From: Nocardia pseudovaccinii NBRC 100343
GTDB lineage: Bacteria; Actinomycetota; Actinomycetes; Mycobacteriales; Mycobacteriaceae
Length of the DNA: 55,792 bases
Assembly (NCBI RefSeq): GCF_001613225.1
Contig: NZ_BDBY01000266.1
Coordinates: 1-55,792, forward strand
Direction of reading: 5' to 3'
Position 1 is the first letter of the stretch. Each line of letters begins with the position of its first letter. Both the position numbers and the translations under genes were made by a program. The notes below the pieces were generated by a model, which worked only from the letters and a program-made list of their open reading frames with translations, did not search any database and was not told the origin of the DNA. This document shows, in pieces, positions 45,957 through 53,278 of the stretch.

Positions 45957-47239
45957 GTTCCATTGCGAATAACGGGATTTCGGTAGCGATAGACCAGAAC
46001 GAATACCTGGCCGAGGGCGCGGATACAGTCGACGCGGTGGTGACCGTGGAGACCGGCGCGGATTTCGTGGCCGCCGGACCGGAACCGGAGCGACTGGAGG
46101 TGCTGATCATCGACTGCTCCGGATCGATGGCCACCGGCAAGAAGTTCGAGGGTGCACGCCGAGCCACCCTGGCCGCACTCGATGTATTGAAGGACGGCAC
46201 CCGGTTCGCGATCATCGAGGGCACGTCGATGGCGCGGCTGACCTATCCGGGCGACAAGCCATCGGTGCCCGTCAACCGCGATACCAGGGCCGCGGCCCGC
46301 CGCGCACTGGACAAGTTGCGGCCCAACGGCGGCACCGCCATGGGCACCTGGCTCGGGCTCACCCGGCAGCTGGCCAAGAAACATCCGGATGCCATGGTGC
46401 ACGCCATTCTGCTCACCGACGGCAAGAACGAACACGAGGAACCTGCGGCGCTGGCCGCCGAGATCAAACAGTCCGAGGGCATCTTCACCTGTGACTGCCG
46501 CGGCGTCGGCACCGACTGGCAGGTGGACGAATTGCGCACCATCGCCTCGGCGCTGCACGGCACGGTCGATATCGTCGCGGATCCGGCGAATCTGGCCGCG
46601 GACTTCGCCGCCATGACGCAGACGTCGATGGCCAAGGCGATTCCGGAACTCACCCTGCGGGTGTGGACACCGGCGGGCGCCACCGTCCAGTTCGTCAAGC
46701 AGGTCGCCCCGACCATCGAGGATCTCACCGCGCGACGCACCGACGCCGGATCGCAACTGGGGGAGTACCCGCTCGGCGCCTGGGGCGCGGAGGACCGCGA
46801 CTACCACGTGCAGGTGCGGGTCGAGCCCGCCGCACCCGGACGGGAGAAGCTCGCGGCCCGGATCAGTGTGGTCGCGGGCGACGAGGTGGTCGGTCAGGGA
46901 TTGGTACGCGCGGTGTGGACCACCGAGACCGAACTCTCGGCCCGGATCAGCAGGCGCGTTGCGCATTACACCGGACAGGCCGAACTCGCCCAGGTCGTGC
47001 AAGAGGGGTTGAGCGCGCGTAAAAACGGTGATGTGGAGACCGCGACGGCGAAGCTGCGGCGCGCGGTCGAGCTCGCCGCCGAATCGGGGAACGAGGGCAC
47101 CGCGAAGCTGTTGCGCGGTGTGGTCGAGGTGGACGAGCGCAATGGCACGGTGCGGTTGCGCGCCAGGGTCGAGGCCGCGGACGAAATGGCCTTGGACGCA
47201 CGCTCCACCAAGACGGCGCGGGTACGCAAGGAGGGGTGA
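45953..47239 (+). CDS. VWA-domain protein with C-terminal helical region (428 aa)
   Basis: An N-terminal beta segment precedes the VWA domain, with MIDAS DCSGS at 54-58, conserved Thr of GGTAMGTW and Asp of LLTDGKNE. A beta-sandwich part and a helical tail (about 340-428) follow. No signal peptide is seen. It would act as a metal-dependent protein-binding scaffold. The GTG start overlaps the PP2C stop, and the FHA gene starts at its last base, so production is stoichiometrically coupled. Confidence 0.93.
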   Translation: MSSIANNGISVAIDQNEYLAEGADTVDAVVTVETGADFVAAGPEPERLEVLIIDCSGSMATGKKFEGARRATLAALDVLKDGTRFAIIEGTSMARLTYPGDKPSVPVNRDTRAAARRALDKLRPNGGTAMGTWLGLTRQLAKKHPDAMVHAILLTDGKNEHEEPAALAAEIKQSEGIFTCDCRGVGTDWQVDELRTIASALHGTVDIVADPANLAADFAAMTQTSMAKAIPELTLRVWTPAGATVQFVKQVAPTIEDLTARRTDAGSQLGEYPLGAWGAEDRDYHVQVRVEPAAPGREKLAARISVVAGDEVVGQGLVRAVWTTETELSARISRRVAHYTGQAELAQVVQEGLSARKNGDVETATAKLRRAVELAAESGNEGTAKLLRGVVEVDERNGTVRLRARVEAADEMALDARSTKTARVRKEG

Positions 47240-47910
47240 TGGCGATTGCTACCTGTCCGGACGGGCATCAGTCCGTCGCGACGGATTACTGCGATGTCTG
47301 CGGTTCACCGATCGGCGCGCCCGCACCGACGACCTCGGCCGCGCTGTGCCCGTCATGCGGGTCGCCGAGCACCGGCCGCTTCTGTGAAGTCTGCGGCGCC
47401 GATTCAGCGCTGCCGACGCCGGAGCCGCGTGCGGCCGCGCCGACCGAAATCGTCACCGCCACCGCGGTTTCCGCCGCTGAGGTCGTGAGCGCGGCCGGTA
47501 CCGTGACATGGGTCGCCACGATCACCGCCGATCGTGAGTTCTACGACCGCGTGCAGGCCCGCAAGGGCCCCGACGCCGACCAGGTCGAATTCCCGGCGTT
47601 CTACCCCGAGCGCCGAATCACCCTGCGCGGCAACGACATCCTGATCGGCAAACACAGCGTCTCCCAGGGTCTGCAACCCGAGATCGATCTGGGCATCGCC
47701 CCCGCCGACGCAGGGGTCTCCCGCGCCCACGCGATCCTCCGCCTCGCCGAAACCGGCATAACCATCACCGACCTCGGCTCCACCAACGGCACAAGCCTGA
47801 ATGGCAGCGAAGACCTGATCCCCGGCAAGGTGCCCGTCCCGCTCCAGAGCGGTGACCGAATTCACCTGGGCGGTTGGACCACAATCATCGTGACCGCGGA
47901 AAACCTCTGA
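47239..47910 (+). CDS. Zinc-ribbon FHA-domain protein (223 aa)
   Basis: Two zinc ribbons (CPDGHQSVATDYCDVCG and CPSCGSPSTGRFCEVCG), an Ala/Glu/Thr linker and a C-terminal FHA domain (about 130-222; LIGKHS, SRAHAIL, TDLGSTNGT, NGS). The SRxH and TNG residues needed to bind phosphothreonine are present. Its position at the end of the pknG operon suggests a GarA-like role as the phosphorylation-controlled effector, but it lacks the short GarA N-terminus. ATG 47239 follows AGGAGGGG. Confidence 0.94.
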   Translation: MAIATCPDGHQSVATDYCDVCGSPIGAPAPTTSAALCPSCGSPSTGRFCEVCGADSALPTPEPRAAAPTEIVTATAVSAAEVVSAAGTVTWVATITADREFYDRVQARKGPDADQVEFPAFYPERRITLRGNDILIGKHSVSQGLQPEIDLGIAPADAGVSRAHAILRLAETGITITDLGSTNGTSLNGSEDLIPGKVPVPLQSGDRIHLGGWTTIIVTAENL

Positions 47911-47977
47911 GCGAGTACTGCCCCCTCATCGCAAGCTCACACCCGACAGGGGGTCTGCTGTTTTGGGCGACGGTGTA

Positions 47978-48120
47978 GCGGCGTTCGCCTCGCTGATCAG
48001 GTCCGCAGTCCACTCGTCCATCGCGGCGACGACGTGGAACAGGAACTGCGGCCGGGGTGGTGGCGTCGATGCCATGCTCGAGCAGTGCACCGGTAGCCAG
48101 TCGAGCCGGTCGGCGGAAAA
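47978..48120 (-). pseudogene. Decayed serine recombinase (resolvase) fragment
   Basis: One minus frame reads LATGALLEHGIDATTPA (to 48050). Two bases short of frame, the next reads QFLFHVVAAMDEWTADLISE (from 48048). Together they match the resolvase core near the end of the catalytic domain (IDTTTPxGRxxFHxxAAxAExxxDLIxER). The catalytic serine region and the helix-turn-helix are missing. It lies in the 392-base gap after the pknG operon. Confidence 0.6.
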
Positions 48121-48191
48121 GAGTTGGGCAGGATGATGTTCGAGCTGATAGCCTCCGTGACACCGTGGCATCAAGCGAGGAGGTGAGACCC

Positions 48192-48251
48192 ATGAACACT
48201 GTATCGATGTGGGGGCTCCCTCTCGTCGTCACGGTCGGGCGAACGATGTAG
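48192..48251 (+). CDS. Leader ORF of 19 codons upstream of the GNAT gene
   Basis: GAGGAGGT at 48177-48184 lies seven bases before ATG, one of the strongest ribosome sites in the window. It encodes MNTVSMWGLPLVVTVGRTM and stops 51 bases before the acetyltransferase ATG. Size, placement and strength fit a regulatory leader peptide; no known leader was recognised. Confidence 0.5.
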   Translation: MNTVSMWGLPLVVTVGRTM

Positions 48252-48302
48252 GTGTCGCCGGGAGCGCCTGAGCAACAAGGCAATCCCGAAAGGCGACAAC
48301 CA

Positions 48303-49103
48303 ATGAATTCTATGAATTTCACTGCGGGTATGGGTGAGCCCACCGTAGTGATCACGCGGGTTGCGGAGACACAATGGCAGGCGGTAGCCGACGACCGAGT
48401 GATCGGCCGCGGCGACGCTTCGCGGCGGCCCGACGGTCGGATCTTCCTCAGCATCGACTCGTGGCACGGCACGGTCTTCGACCAACTCGCTAGTGCGATG
48501 CTGCCAGCGCTTTCGAGGCCGATTTACACGGTGGTCGATGAAGTCGACGTGGACCTGAGGTCTGCTTGGGAGCGGGCTGGTTTCACGACCCGCCGCCGTG
48601 AGTGGGAATACCTCGTATCCACCGACCCGCACCACACCGGGCTCGACTCGGTGCCGTCGGTCGAGGGCGTGACGATACTGCCGGTCGGCGCGGCACAAGA
48701 AGTACTACTCCTCGAGGCCTACACCAGGATCCGTGCCGAAATCGACGACACCGTCGGCTGGGACTCCATGCCCGCCGAGATAATTACCCGCCCGGACGGG
48801 ATCGTTCCGGTCGATCCGGCACAGTATGCGGTCGCAACCCGGTCCGGCGAGTATGTCGGACTGCTCCGCGTCGCATCGCGACGTCGGCACGCACGTATCG
48901 AACTCATCGTTGTTCGAGCCGACCAACGCCGCCAAGGTATCGCCAGAGCACTGCTCGCCCCGGTACTTCGCTCGCTGCACCAATCGGGGATCGAAACGGC
49001 ATCGGCGTATGTGAACGACACCAACACCGCCGCTGCAGCGCTGTTCGACGGCGTTGGCGGCAGCAGCCGCGCAGGCAGCAACCTGGAGTTGGTGCTGCGA
49101 TGA
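48303..49103 (+). CDS. Tandem-GNAT acetyltransferase (266 aa)
   Basis: The C-terminal half is a complete GNAT domain with acetyl-CoA motif VRADQRRQGIARALL and NDTNTAAAALFDGVGG. The N-terminal half looks like a degenerate second GNAT (LSIDSWHGTVFDQLASAML, AWERAGFTTRRREW). Such double-GNAT proteins include antibiotic- and peptide-modifying enzymes. ATG 48303 has AAAGGCGA upstream. It overlaps the IF-1 paralogue by four bases and is preceded by a strong leader ORF, hinting at a translation-related role. The substrate is unknown. Confidence 0.85.
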   Translation: MNSMNFTAGMGEPTVVITRVAETQWQAVADDRVIGRGDASRRPDGRIFLSIDSWHGTVFDQLASAMLPALSRPIYTVVDEVDVDLRSAWERAGFTTRRREWEYLVSTDPHHTGLDSVPSVEGVTILPVGAAQEVLLLEAYTRIRAEIDDTVGWDSMPAEIITRPDGIVPVDPAQYAVATRSGEYVGLLRVASRRRHARIELIVVRADQRRQGIARALLAPVLRSLHQSGIETASAYVNDTNTAAAALFDGVGGSSRAGSNLELVLR

Positions 49104-49333
49104 TGACTACGGCAAAAAACGGCAGGGGCATCGAAATCGAAGGCACCGTCGTCGAGTGTCTGCGCAACGCCACTTTCACAGTGGAACTCGCGAACGGGCA
49201 CAAGGTACTCGCACACATCAGCGGGAAGATACGGAAGAACTACATCAAGATCTTGCCGCAGGATCGGGTGCTCGTGGAGCTCAGCCCGTATGACCTCACC
49301 CGCGGTCGAATCCTGTTCCGGTACAGGACGTAA
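49100..49333 (+). CDS. infA: Translation initiation factor IF-1 paralogue (77 aa)
   Basis: OB-fold S1-like protein with the IF-1 core NGHKVLAHISGKIRKNYIKI and VELSPYDLTRGRI. It differs from housekeeping actinobacterial IF-1 by an N-terminal MMTTAKNGRG and several substitutions. Housekeeping infA normally sits in the rpmJ-rpsM ribosomal cluster, so this is probably a second copy. ATG 49100 lies within the GNAT stop region, so translation is coupled. It would bind the 30S A site; a stress-specific role is an inference. Confidence 0.93.
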   Translation: MMTTAKNGRGIEIEGTVVECLRNATFTVELANGHKVLAHISGKIRKNYIKILPQDRVLVELSPYDLTRGRILFRYRT

Positions 49334-49379
49334 CGCAGGACCAGGACATGACCGAATCGACGTCGCTGTCTTGATGGCC

Positions 49380-49420
49380 ATGGTATCGGCGACCGGTTCG
49401 ATGACGGTCGCCGATACCAT
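49380..49420 (+). terminator. 16-bp perfect hairpin after the IF-1 paralogue
   Basis: Arms ATGGTATCGGCGACCG and CGGTCGCCGATACCAT pair fully around a 9-base loop. The hairpin begins 47 bases after the IF-1 stop. No T-run follows, as is usual in actinobacteria. It would also fold on the other strand, downstream of the convergent AHSA1-like gene ending at 49537. Confidence 0.7.
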
Positions 49421-49536
49421 CTCGGCCGTTGTCACTGGGGCAGACACCCCACGGTGTATCCGGCGTTCGGCGGTGCTGCACTTTGCCGAGATCGCCTGAT
49501 CGAACAGCCGATAGCTGCAAGGAAATGCGGCGCGAC

Positions 49537-50010
49537 TCAGCGCCCGAGGTTCGGTGACGACTCCAATTCTTGCAACACCTCATCGATGCGCCGCATGACA
49601 TGGCTGCGCCACCCGGCGTCCATGATCGTGCGGGCTTTCTGCTGGAGCGGATGGTCCGGATCGAATCCGGCGTGTTCCAAGAACAATCGGGTGCCCTTGC
49701 CCTCGGCCTCGAGCTTCCAGGTGATCGTCCAGTCGGCGCCGTGCTCGGCATTCGGGTCGACGTCGCGCCAGCCGACGCGCAGCATCCGCTCCGATTCGAA
49801 GGCCAGCACCTCGGCCGCGATCGCACCGGAAAAGCCGGTCGCCGGAACGGCTTTCGCATCGATGGTGTAGCGATGCCCGACCTCGAGCCGGAAGCCGGAC
49901 GGCATGAACCACCGCGCGAGCAAATCGGGCTCGGTCAGCGCACGCCACACCTTCGCGGGTGGGTGCGCCAGGAATTCGTCCACGTGAATGGTGGTCGGAT
50001 CGTCGGTCAT
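49537..50010 (-). CDS. AHSA1/SRPBCC-domain protein (157 aa)
   Basis: START/Bet v 1-like fold of the AHSA1 family. It begins with a beta strand (IHVDEFLAHPPAKVWRAL), then the family-typical LLARWFMPSGF and a long C-terminal helix (GWRSHVMRRIDEVLQEL). It forms a hydrophobic pocket, and the ligand is unknown. It lies two bases behind an ArsR regulator, a frequent two-gene operon in actinobacteria in which the regulator represses both. Confidence 0.9.
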   Translation of the reverse strand: MTDDPTTIHVDEFLAHPPAKVWRALTEPDLLARWFMPSGFRLEVGHRYTIDAKAVPATGFSGAIAAEVLAFESERMLRVGWRDVDPNAEHGADWTITWKLEAEGKGTRLFLEHAGFDPDHPLQQKARTIMDAGWRSHVMRRIDEVLQELESSPNLGR

Positions 50011-50012
50011 CG

Positions 50013-50339
50013 TTATTCCTCTTCCATGGTGTCCAGCAGTTCACGCAGCCCGGCCAACTTCTCGCGCCAGAACTGCTCGAACGGGTGCAACCATTGCTGG
50101 ATTTCGTATAGCGGGGCCGCCTCGAGCCGATACAGTCGTTGCCGCCCCACCTTGTTCTCACTGACCAACTCGGCCTCCCGCAGCACCCGCAGGTGTTCGG
50201 AGAAGCTCGGCCGCGCCATCTCGAAATGCGCGGCCAGATCGGTCACCGGCTGCGGTCCGCCCTCGCGCAGCAGCCGCAATACCTCGCGCCGAACCGGACT
50301 GGCCAGTGCCGCGAAGACCTGTCCTTCGGTGATGTTCAC
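50013..50339 (-). CDS. ArsR-family transcriptional regulator (108 aa)
   Basis: Winged helix-turn-helix: FAALASPVRREVLRLLREGG, recognition helix EMARPSFSEHLRVLREAELV and wing KVGRQRLYRLE. No cysteine metal site is visible, so it belongs to the metal-independent ArsR group that accompanies AHSA1 proteins. GTG start at 50339. A GTAGG-CCTAC inverted repeat begins 15 bases upstream. Confidence 0.93.
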   Translation of the reverse strand: MNITEGQVFAALASPVRREVLRLLREGGPQPVTDLAAHFEMARPSFSEHLRVLREAELVSENKVGRQRLYRLEAAPLYEIQQWLHPFEQFWREKLAGLRELLDTMEEE

Positions 50340-50353
50340 GATCCCGACTATAG

Positions 50354-50369
50354 GTAGGCAAAATCCTAC
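50354..50369. promoter_or_regulatory. Inverted repeat in ArsR promoter
   Basis: GTAGG-CAAAAT-CCTAC is a perfect 5-base inverted repeat just upstream of the ArsR start, in an AT-rich island. It is the likely autoregulatory operator. Confidence 0.5.
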
Positions 50370-50403
50370 GCGTCAAGTATCAAGCCGGGACTGATCGGTC
50401 GGT

Positions 50404-50419
50404 TACTATGCGCGTAGTA
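50404..50419. promoter_or_regulatory. Near-perfect 16-bp palindrome at the toxin-antitoxin promoter
   Basis: TACTATGC and GCGTAGTA arms are symmetrical except at one base pair. It lies eight bases before the toxin ATG 50427. Ribbon-helix-helix antitoxins bind short palindromes over their own promoter, which fits. Confidence 0.55.
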
Positions 50420-50426
50420 TGTGACT

Positions 50427-50702
50427 ATGGGGTTCGAGTGGCCGGACTGGGCGTTCGCGCACCTGATCGGCATCGGACCCCGGGAGGTACGCCAAGTCCT
50501 CGAAGGAGCACTGCGCTGGCCGCGGATTGCCGATGACGGGCACGTGACGGTGTTGTCGGTCTGGGGTCGCACCGGTACCGGGCGGCCGCTGATCGTGGCG
50601 ACGCGCCAACAGGACCAGTGGACCTGGCTGATCATCGGCGCCCGGGAAATGCGCGCCGACGAACTGAAAATGTTCGAGGAGTGGGAACAGGAGAACCGGT
50701 GA
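50427..50702 (+). CDS. BrnT-like putative toxin (91 aa)
   Basis: Short basic-acidic protein with a beta core: LEGALRWPRIADDGHVTVLS, then GRPLIVATRQQDQWTWLIIG and an ending AREMRADELKMFEEWEQ. The strand order and the 'IIGAREM...E' ending resemble BrnT, a ribonuclease toxin with an RNase fold. Similarity is structural-pattern level only. A GTG at 50421 is an alternative start. The antitoxin ATG overlaps its stop by one base, and toxin-first order matches brnT-brnA. Confidence 0.65.
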   Translation: MGFEWPDWAFAHLIGIGPREVRQVLEGALRWPRIADDGHVTVLSVWGRTGTGRPLIVATRQQDQWTWLIIGAREMRADELKMFEEWEQENR

Positions 50703-51031
50703 TGCGTGAAAAGGATTTCCCGTCCACCCCGGACGAAGTGGCGTCGTTCATGGATCGGCTGACCTTCAGCGACGAACCGGTCCCGCCGGAGAAGGCGCCG
50801 CCACCACTCGCCCCCGGTGACGACATCATGGTGACGAGTTCCATCCGTATGCCGCTGGAGCTGCACACCCGGGTCAAGCAACTCGCCGACAACCGCGGTA
50901 TCGGCCTGTCGACGCTGATCCGGGAATGGATGGAGGCAGCCATCGCCGAACTCGATGGCGACCAGCTCATTTCGCGCGCCGATGCCGTGCGCGCGCTATC
51001 GCGACTGCATCCCATCCACCGCGCGAGCTGA
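50702..51031 (+). CDS. Ribbon-helix-helix antitoxin, BrnA/CopG-like (109 aa)
   Basis: A C-terminal ribbon-helix-helix (SSIRMPLELHTRVKQLADNR, GIGLSTLIREWMEAAI) follows a 40-residue Pro/Glu-rich N-terminal segment that probably wraps the toxin. The tail LISRADAVRALSRLHPIH is repeated in decayed form 740 bases downstream (51693-51771). It overlaps the toxin stop as TGATG, giving coupled translation, and probably represses the operon through the palindrome at 50404-50419. Confidence 0.75.
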   Translation: MREKDFPSTPDEVASFMDRLTFSDEPVPPEKAPPPLAPGDDIMVTSSIRMPLELHTRVKQLADNRGIGLSTLIREWMEAAIAELDGDQLISRADAVRALSRLHPIHRAS

Positions 51032-51103
51032 GTCGGTGCGCGCCTTGCGGGTATCTCGGTCGTCGGCGGGAACTTGATCGACCTGCGCAGCAGAATGGTG
51101 CCC

Positions 51104-51550
51104 ATGAGCAACGAGGTAAGAGGTGCAGTCGTAGCCGGGCTGATCACGCTTGCAGAAAGCCCCGACTACCGAGACAGGGCAGACGCAGGCCGCTGCCTGG
51201 CCAACTTCGCCGAAATGCCCGAGACCAGAGGGCCGTTGTCGAGCCTCATACTTGATGCTGGCGACACATTCGTTACCCGCGCGACGGCGGAGGCATTGCT
51301 CCGGCGTCAGGACGTGCTCGGTTTCGCTGCCGTCGCCTCAGGACTCGCCGCGGCTGATCCGAACCACGCCGACTGGATCAGGACAGCCGTGCTCGACGTA
51401 TTCGGAGTGTTCTCCCGCGACCGGGATGCTGCTGTGCGAGAGTGCGAGACATTGACCGGAGCGCCTGATGAGCTGGTACGTCATGGAGCAAGCGACTTGA
51501 TCGCCATGCTGGTCGAGATCGACCCGATTCTTCGCCCAGCGCAGGACTAG
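51104..51550 (+). CDS. HEAT-like helical-repeat protein of unknown function (148 aa)
   Basis: All-helical protein with alanine-rich paired helices (YRDRADAGRCLANFAEMPET; ATAEALLRRQDVLGFAAVAS) reminiscent of HEAT or armadillo repeats, a protein-binding fold. No catalytic motif or signal peptide is seen. ATG 51104 is used; an in-frame start at 51074 is possible. It lies between the toxin-antitoxin pair and the decayed antitoxin copy, so it may have been inserted during the duplication. No family was recognised. Confidence 0.7.
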   Translation: MSNEVRGAVVAGLITLAESPDYRDRADAGRCLANFAEMPETRGPLSSLILDAGDTFVTRATAEALLRRQDVLGFAAVASGLAAADPNHADWIRTAVLDVFGVFSRDRDAAVRECETLTGAPDELVRHGASDLIAMLVEIDPILRPAQD

Positions 51551-51682
51551 TACATGGGATGCATCGAAATCGTGGGTGCCTCAACGGTTCTCAGCGAAAC
51601 TGCCACGGCCGTGCCGCAATAGTTCGCTGGAACATTTCGATCGTCTCACTCAGCACCGCTCCGGCGCGGGCGTTACCGGCCT

Positions 51683-51780
51683 GCACGCTAGCCGCGGCGA
51701 CGATCTCATCTCGCGCGCCGATACCGGGCGCGCGCTGTCGCGACTGCACCCGTTCCACCGGACGAGCTGCGTCGGGGAAC
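51683..51780 (+). pseudogene. Decayed duplicate of the antitoxin 3' end
   Basis: One frame reads RGDDLISRADTGRALSRLHPFHRTS, nearly the same as the antitoxin C-terminus. DNA identity extends past the original stop, where TGA has become TGC followed by GTCGG in both copies. The rest of the ribbon-helix-helix is not recognisable upstream. No other gene is supported in 51551-51813. Confidence 0.7.
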
Positions 51781-51813
51781 GGCGGCGAAAATGAGTAGCG
51801 CTCGGCTGCGAGC

Positions 51814-52365
51814 ATGGCGGATATGGAATCCGCCGTCTATCTGATCACCGGTATTCAGGCCGCCGGGAAGTCCACGGTCGCGCAGGCGCTGGCGGAGCGG
51901 TTGCCTCGCTCGGCGCATGTGCGCGGAGATGCGTTCCGGCGCTTCATCATCGGTGGCCGGGCGGACATGAGTCCGGAACCGTCGACGCAGGCACTCGAGC
52001 AACTGCGGCTGCGACACGCGCTGGCCGCGCATACCGCCGATACATACGCCTCGGCCGGATTCACCGCGATCATCCAGGATGTCGTGCTCGGAGAGTGCCT
52101 GCCCTACACCCTCGACCACATCCGGACCAGGCCGCGGTATGTGGTGGTGCTCGCGCCGAGACCGGCCGCGGTCGCCGCCCGCGAGGCGGGCAGGGACAAG
52201 GTCGCCTACGACGGCTTCACCGTCGACAGCCTGGACGAGGTGCTGCGGACGCAGACCCCGCGCATCGGATTGTGGTTGGACACTTCCGATCTCACCGTGG
52301 AGCAGACCGTCGACGAGATTCTCGAGCGGGCCCGGCCACTGGACAGCGAAGTCGCTGCTCGGTGA
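51814..52365 (+). CDS. P-loop ATP-binding protein, AAA_33/phosphotransferase-like (183 aa)
   Basis: Small kinase-like NTPase with Walker A GIQAAGKST at residues 13-21, a DxF acid pair (RGDAFRRF) and LAPRPAAVAAREAGR resembling the lid Arg region of chloramphenicol phosphotransferase and zeta-type kinases. It may phosphorylate a small molecule or nucleotide. No zeta-toxin antitoxin partner is seen. ATGs at 51814 and 51823 are both possible. The substrate is not inferable. Confidence 0.8.
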   Translation: MADMESAVYLITGIQAAGKSTVAQALAERLPRSAHVRGDAFRRFIIGGRADMSPEPSTQALEQLRLRHALAAHTADTYASAGFTAIIQDVVLGECLPYTLDHIRTRPRYVVVLAPRPAAVAAREAGRDKVAYDGFTVDSLDEVLRTQTPRIGLWLDTSDLTVEQTVDEILERARPLDSEVAAR

Positions 52366-52439
52366 CTGCGCCCAGCAGTTCCGTTCGTTTGTTCTCCTCG
52401 GCGCGAGCGCCATGAGTGTGAGAAGGTGGGGTTTCGCTC

Positions 52440-52767
52440 GTGAATTCGGTTCTGCTGATGCCGGTTACGACCGTCGCGATGTTGGCCAACCGCCAGCTGC
52501 TCGAGACCGTGGTGACTGTACGACATGTTCGTGCAGACCGATCAGGTCTTCGAAATGTACAAGCCGGTGCTCATCGGCGACCGGTTGGTCAGCGATGTCG
52601 AGCTCTCCTCGGTGCGACGGATCGCGGGCAGGGACCTGCTCACCATCACCTACACCTTCACCAACCAGACCGGTGAGCTCGTGCAGATCATGCACACCAC
52701 CGTGGTCGGTATCATCAGCGACGACTTCGACGCCAGCATCAGCGACATGATCGAGCGTGTGATGTGA
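52440..52767 (+). pseudogene. Broken HadA/C-like (FAS1-like) dehydratase subunit
   Basis: One frame gives VLLMPVTTVAMLANRQLLET (to about 52510). Another, from 52525, gives MFVQTDQVFEMYKPVLIGD and SSVRRIAGRDLLTITYTF to the stop at 52767. These are consecutive parts of a MaoC-type hydroxyacyl dehydratase subunit like HadA/HadC, with about 70 N-terminal residues missing and a frameshift near 52518. It is not expected to be functional. Confidence 0.65.
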
Positions 52768-53080
52768 ACCCGATCCAATGGCTGACGAGGTTGCCGCGCT
52801 CGCGGGCCTTCCGGATGTGATCGCCCACGGCATGCTCACCATGGGCCTGGGCGCTGGTTTTGTCAGCGGAGGGCTCGGTGACCCGAGCGCGATGATCAGG
52901 TACGGGGTCCGGCTGTCGAACTACACCGTCATCGAAGCCGCCTGCGCCGGAAGCGTCGAGTTCACCGGGCGCATCAAATCGGTCGACCCCGAGACCAGGA
53001 CCGCAGTCGTCGTTATCGTCGCAAAGTCGGCCGGACGCAAGGTGTTCGGCCTCGCCACCGCGGATATCCGCCTCGCATAA
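52752..53080 (+). pseudogene. N-terminally truncated HadB-like MaoC dehydratase
   Basis: From 52778 the frame reads ADEVAALAGLPDVIAHGMLT and continues to ATADIRLA, the C-terminal two thirds of a HadB/MaoC hot-dog subunit with the catalytic His of IAHGM. In another frame, bases 52761-52777 encode DVNPIQW, the preceding catalytic-loop residues with Gln in place of the usual His. A one-base deletion and loss of the first 30-40 residues have broken it. The ATG at 52778 lacks a ribosome site. Confidence 0.65.
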
Positions 53081-53278
53081 TCTCCGCTGCCACAGCTCCG
53101 ACGGTTGCAGGAGCGGATACGCGCAATATGACCGAGAGCGGTTGCCGCACTGGCACGCATGCTGTGGTCAGAACTTTCGAGGAGGGCCGAGCACGATCGG
53201 TCACCCATGCGGCATCCGGCTCGTGAAGTGCCTGCCCAGCAGTATGCCGATCAGGATTGGTTGGAGCGGAATGGTTGG

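Noticed and set aside
49340..49499. Short ORFs around the hairpin after the IF-1 paralogue
   Set aside because: The hairpin dominates the region; the frames lack ribosome sites and protein-like composition.
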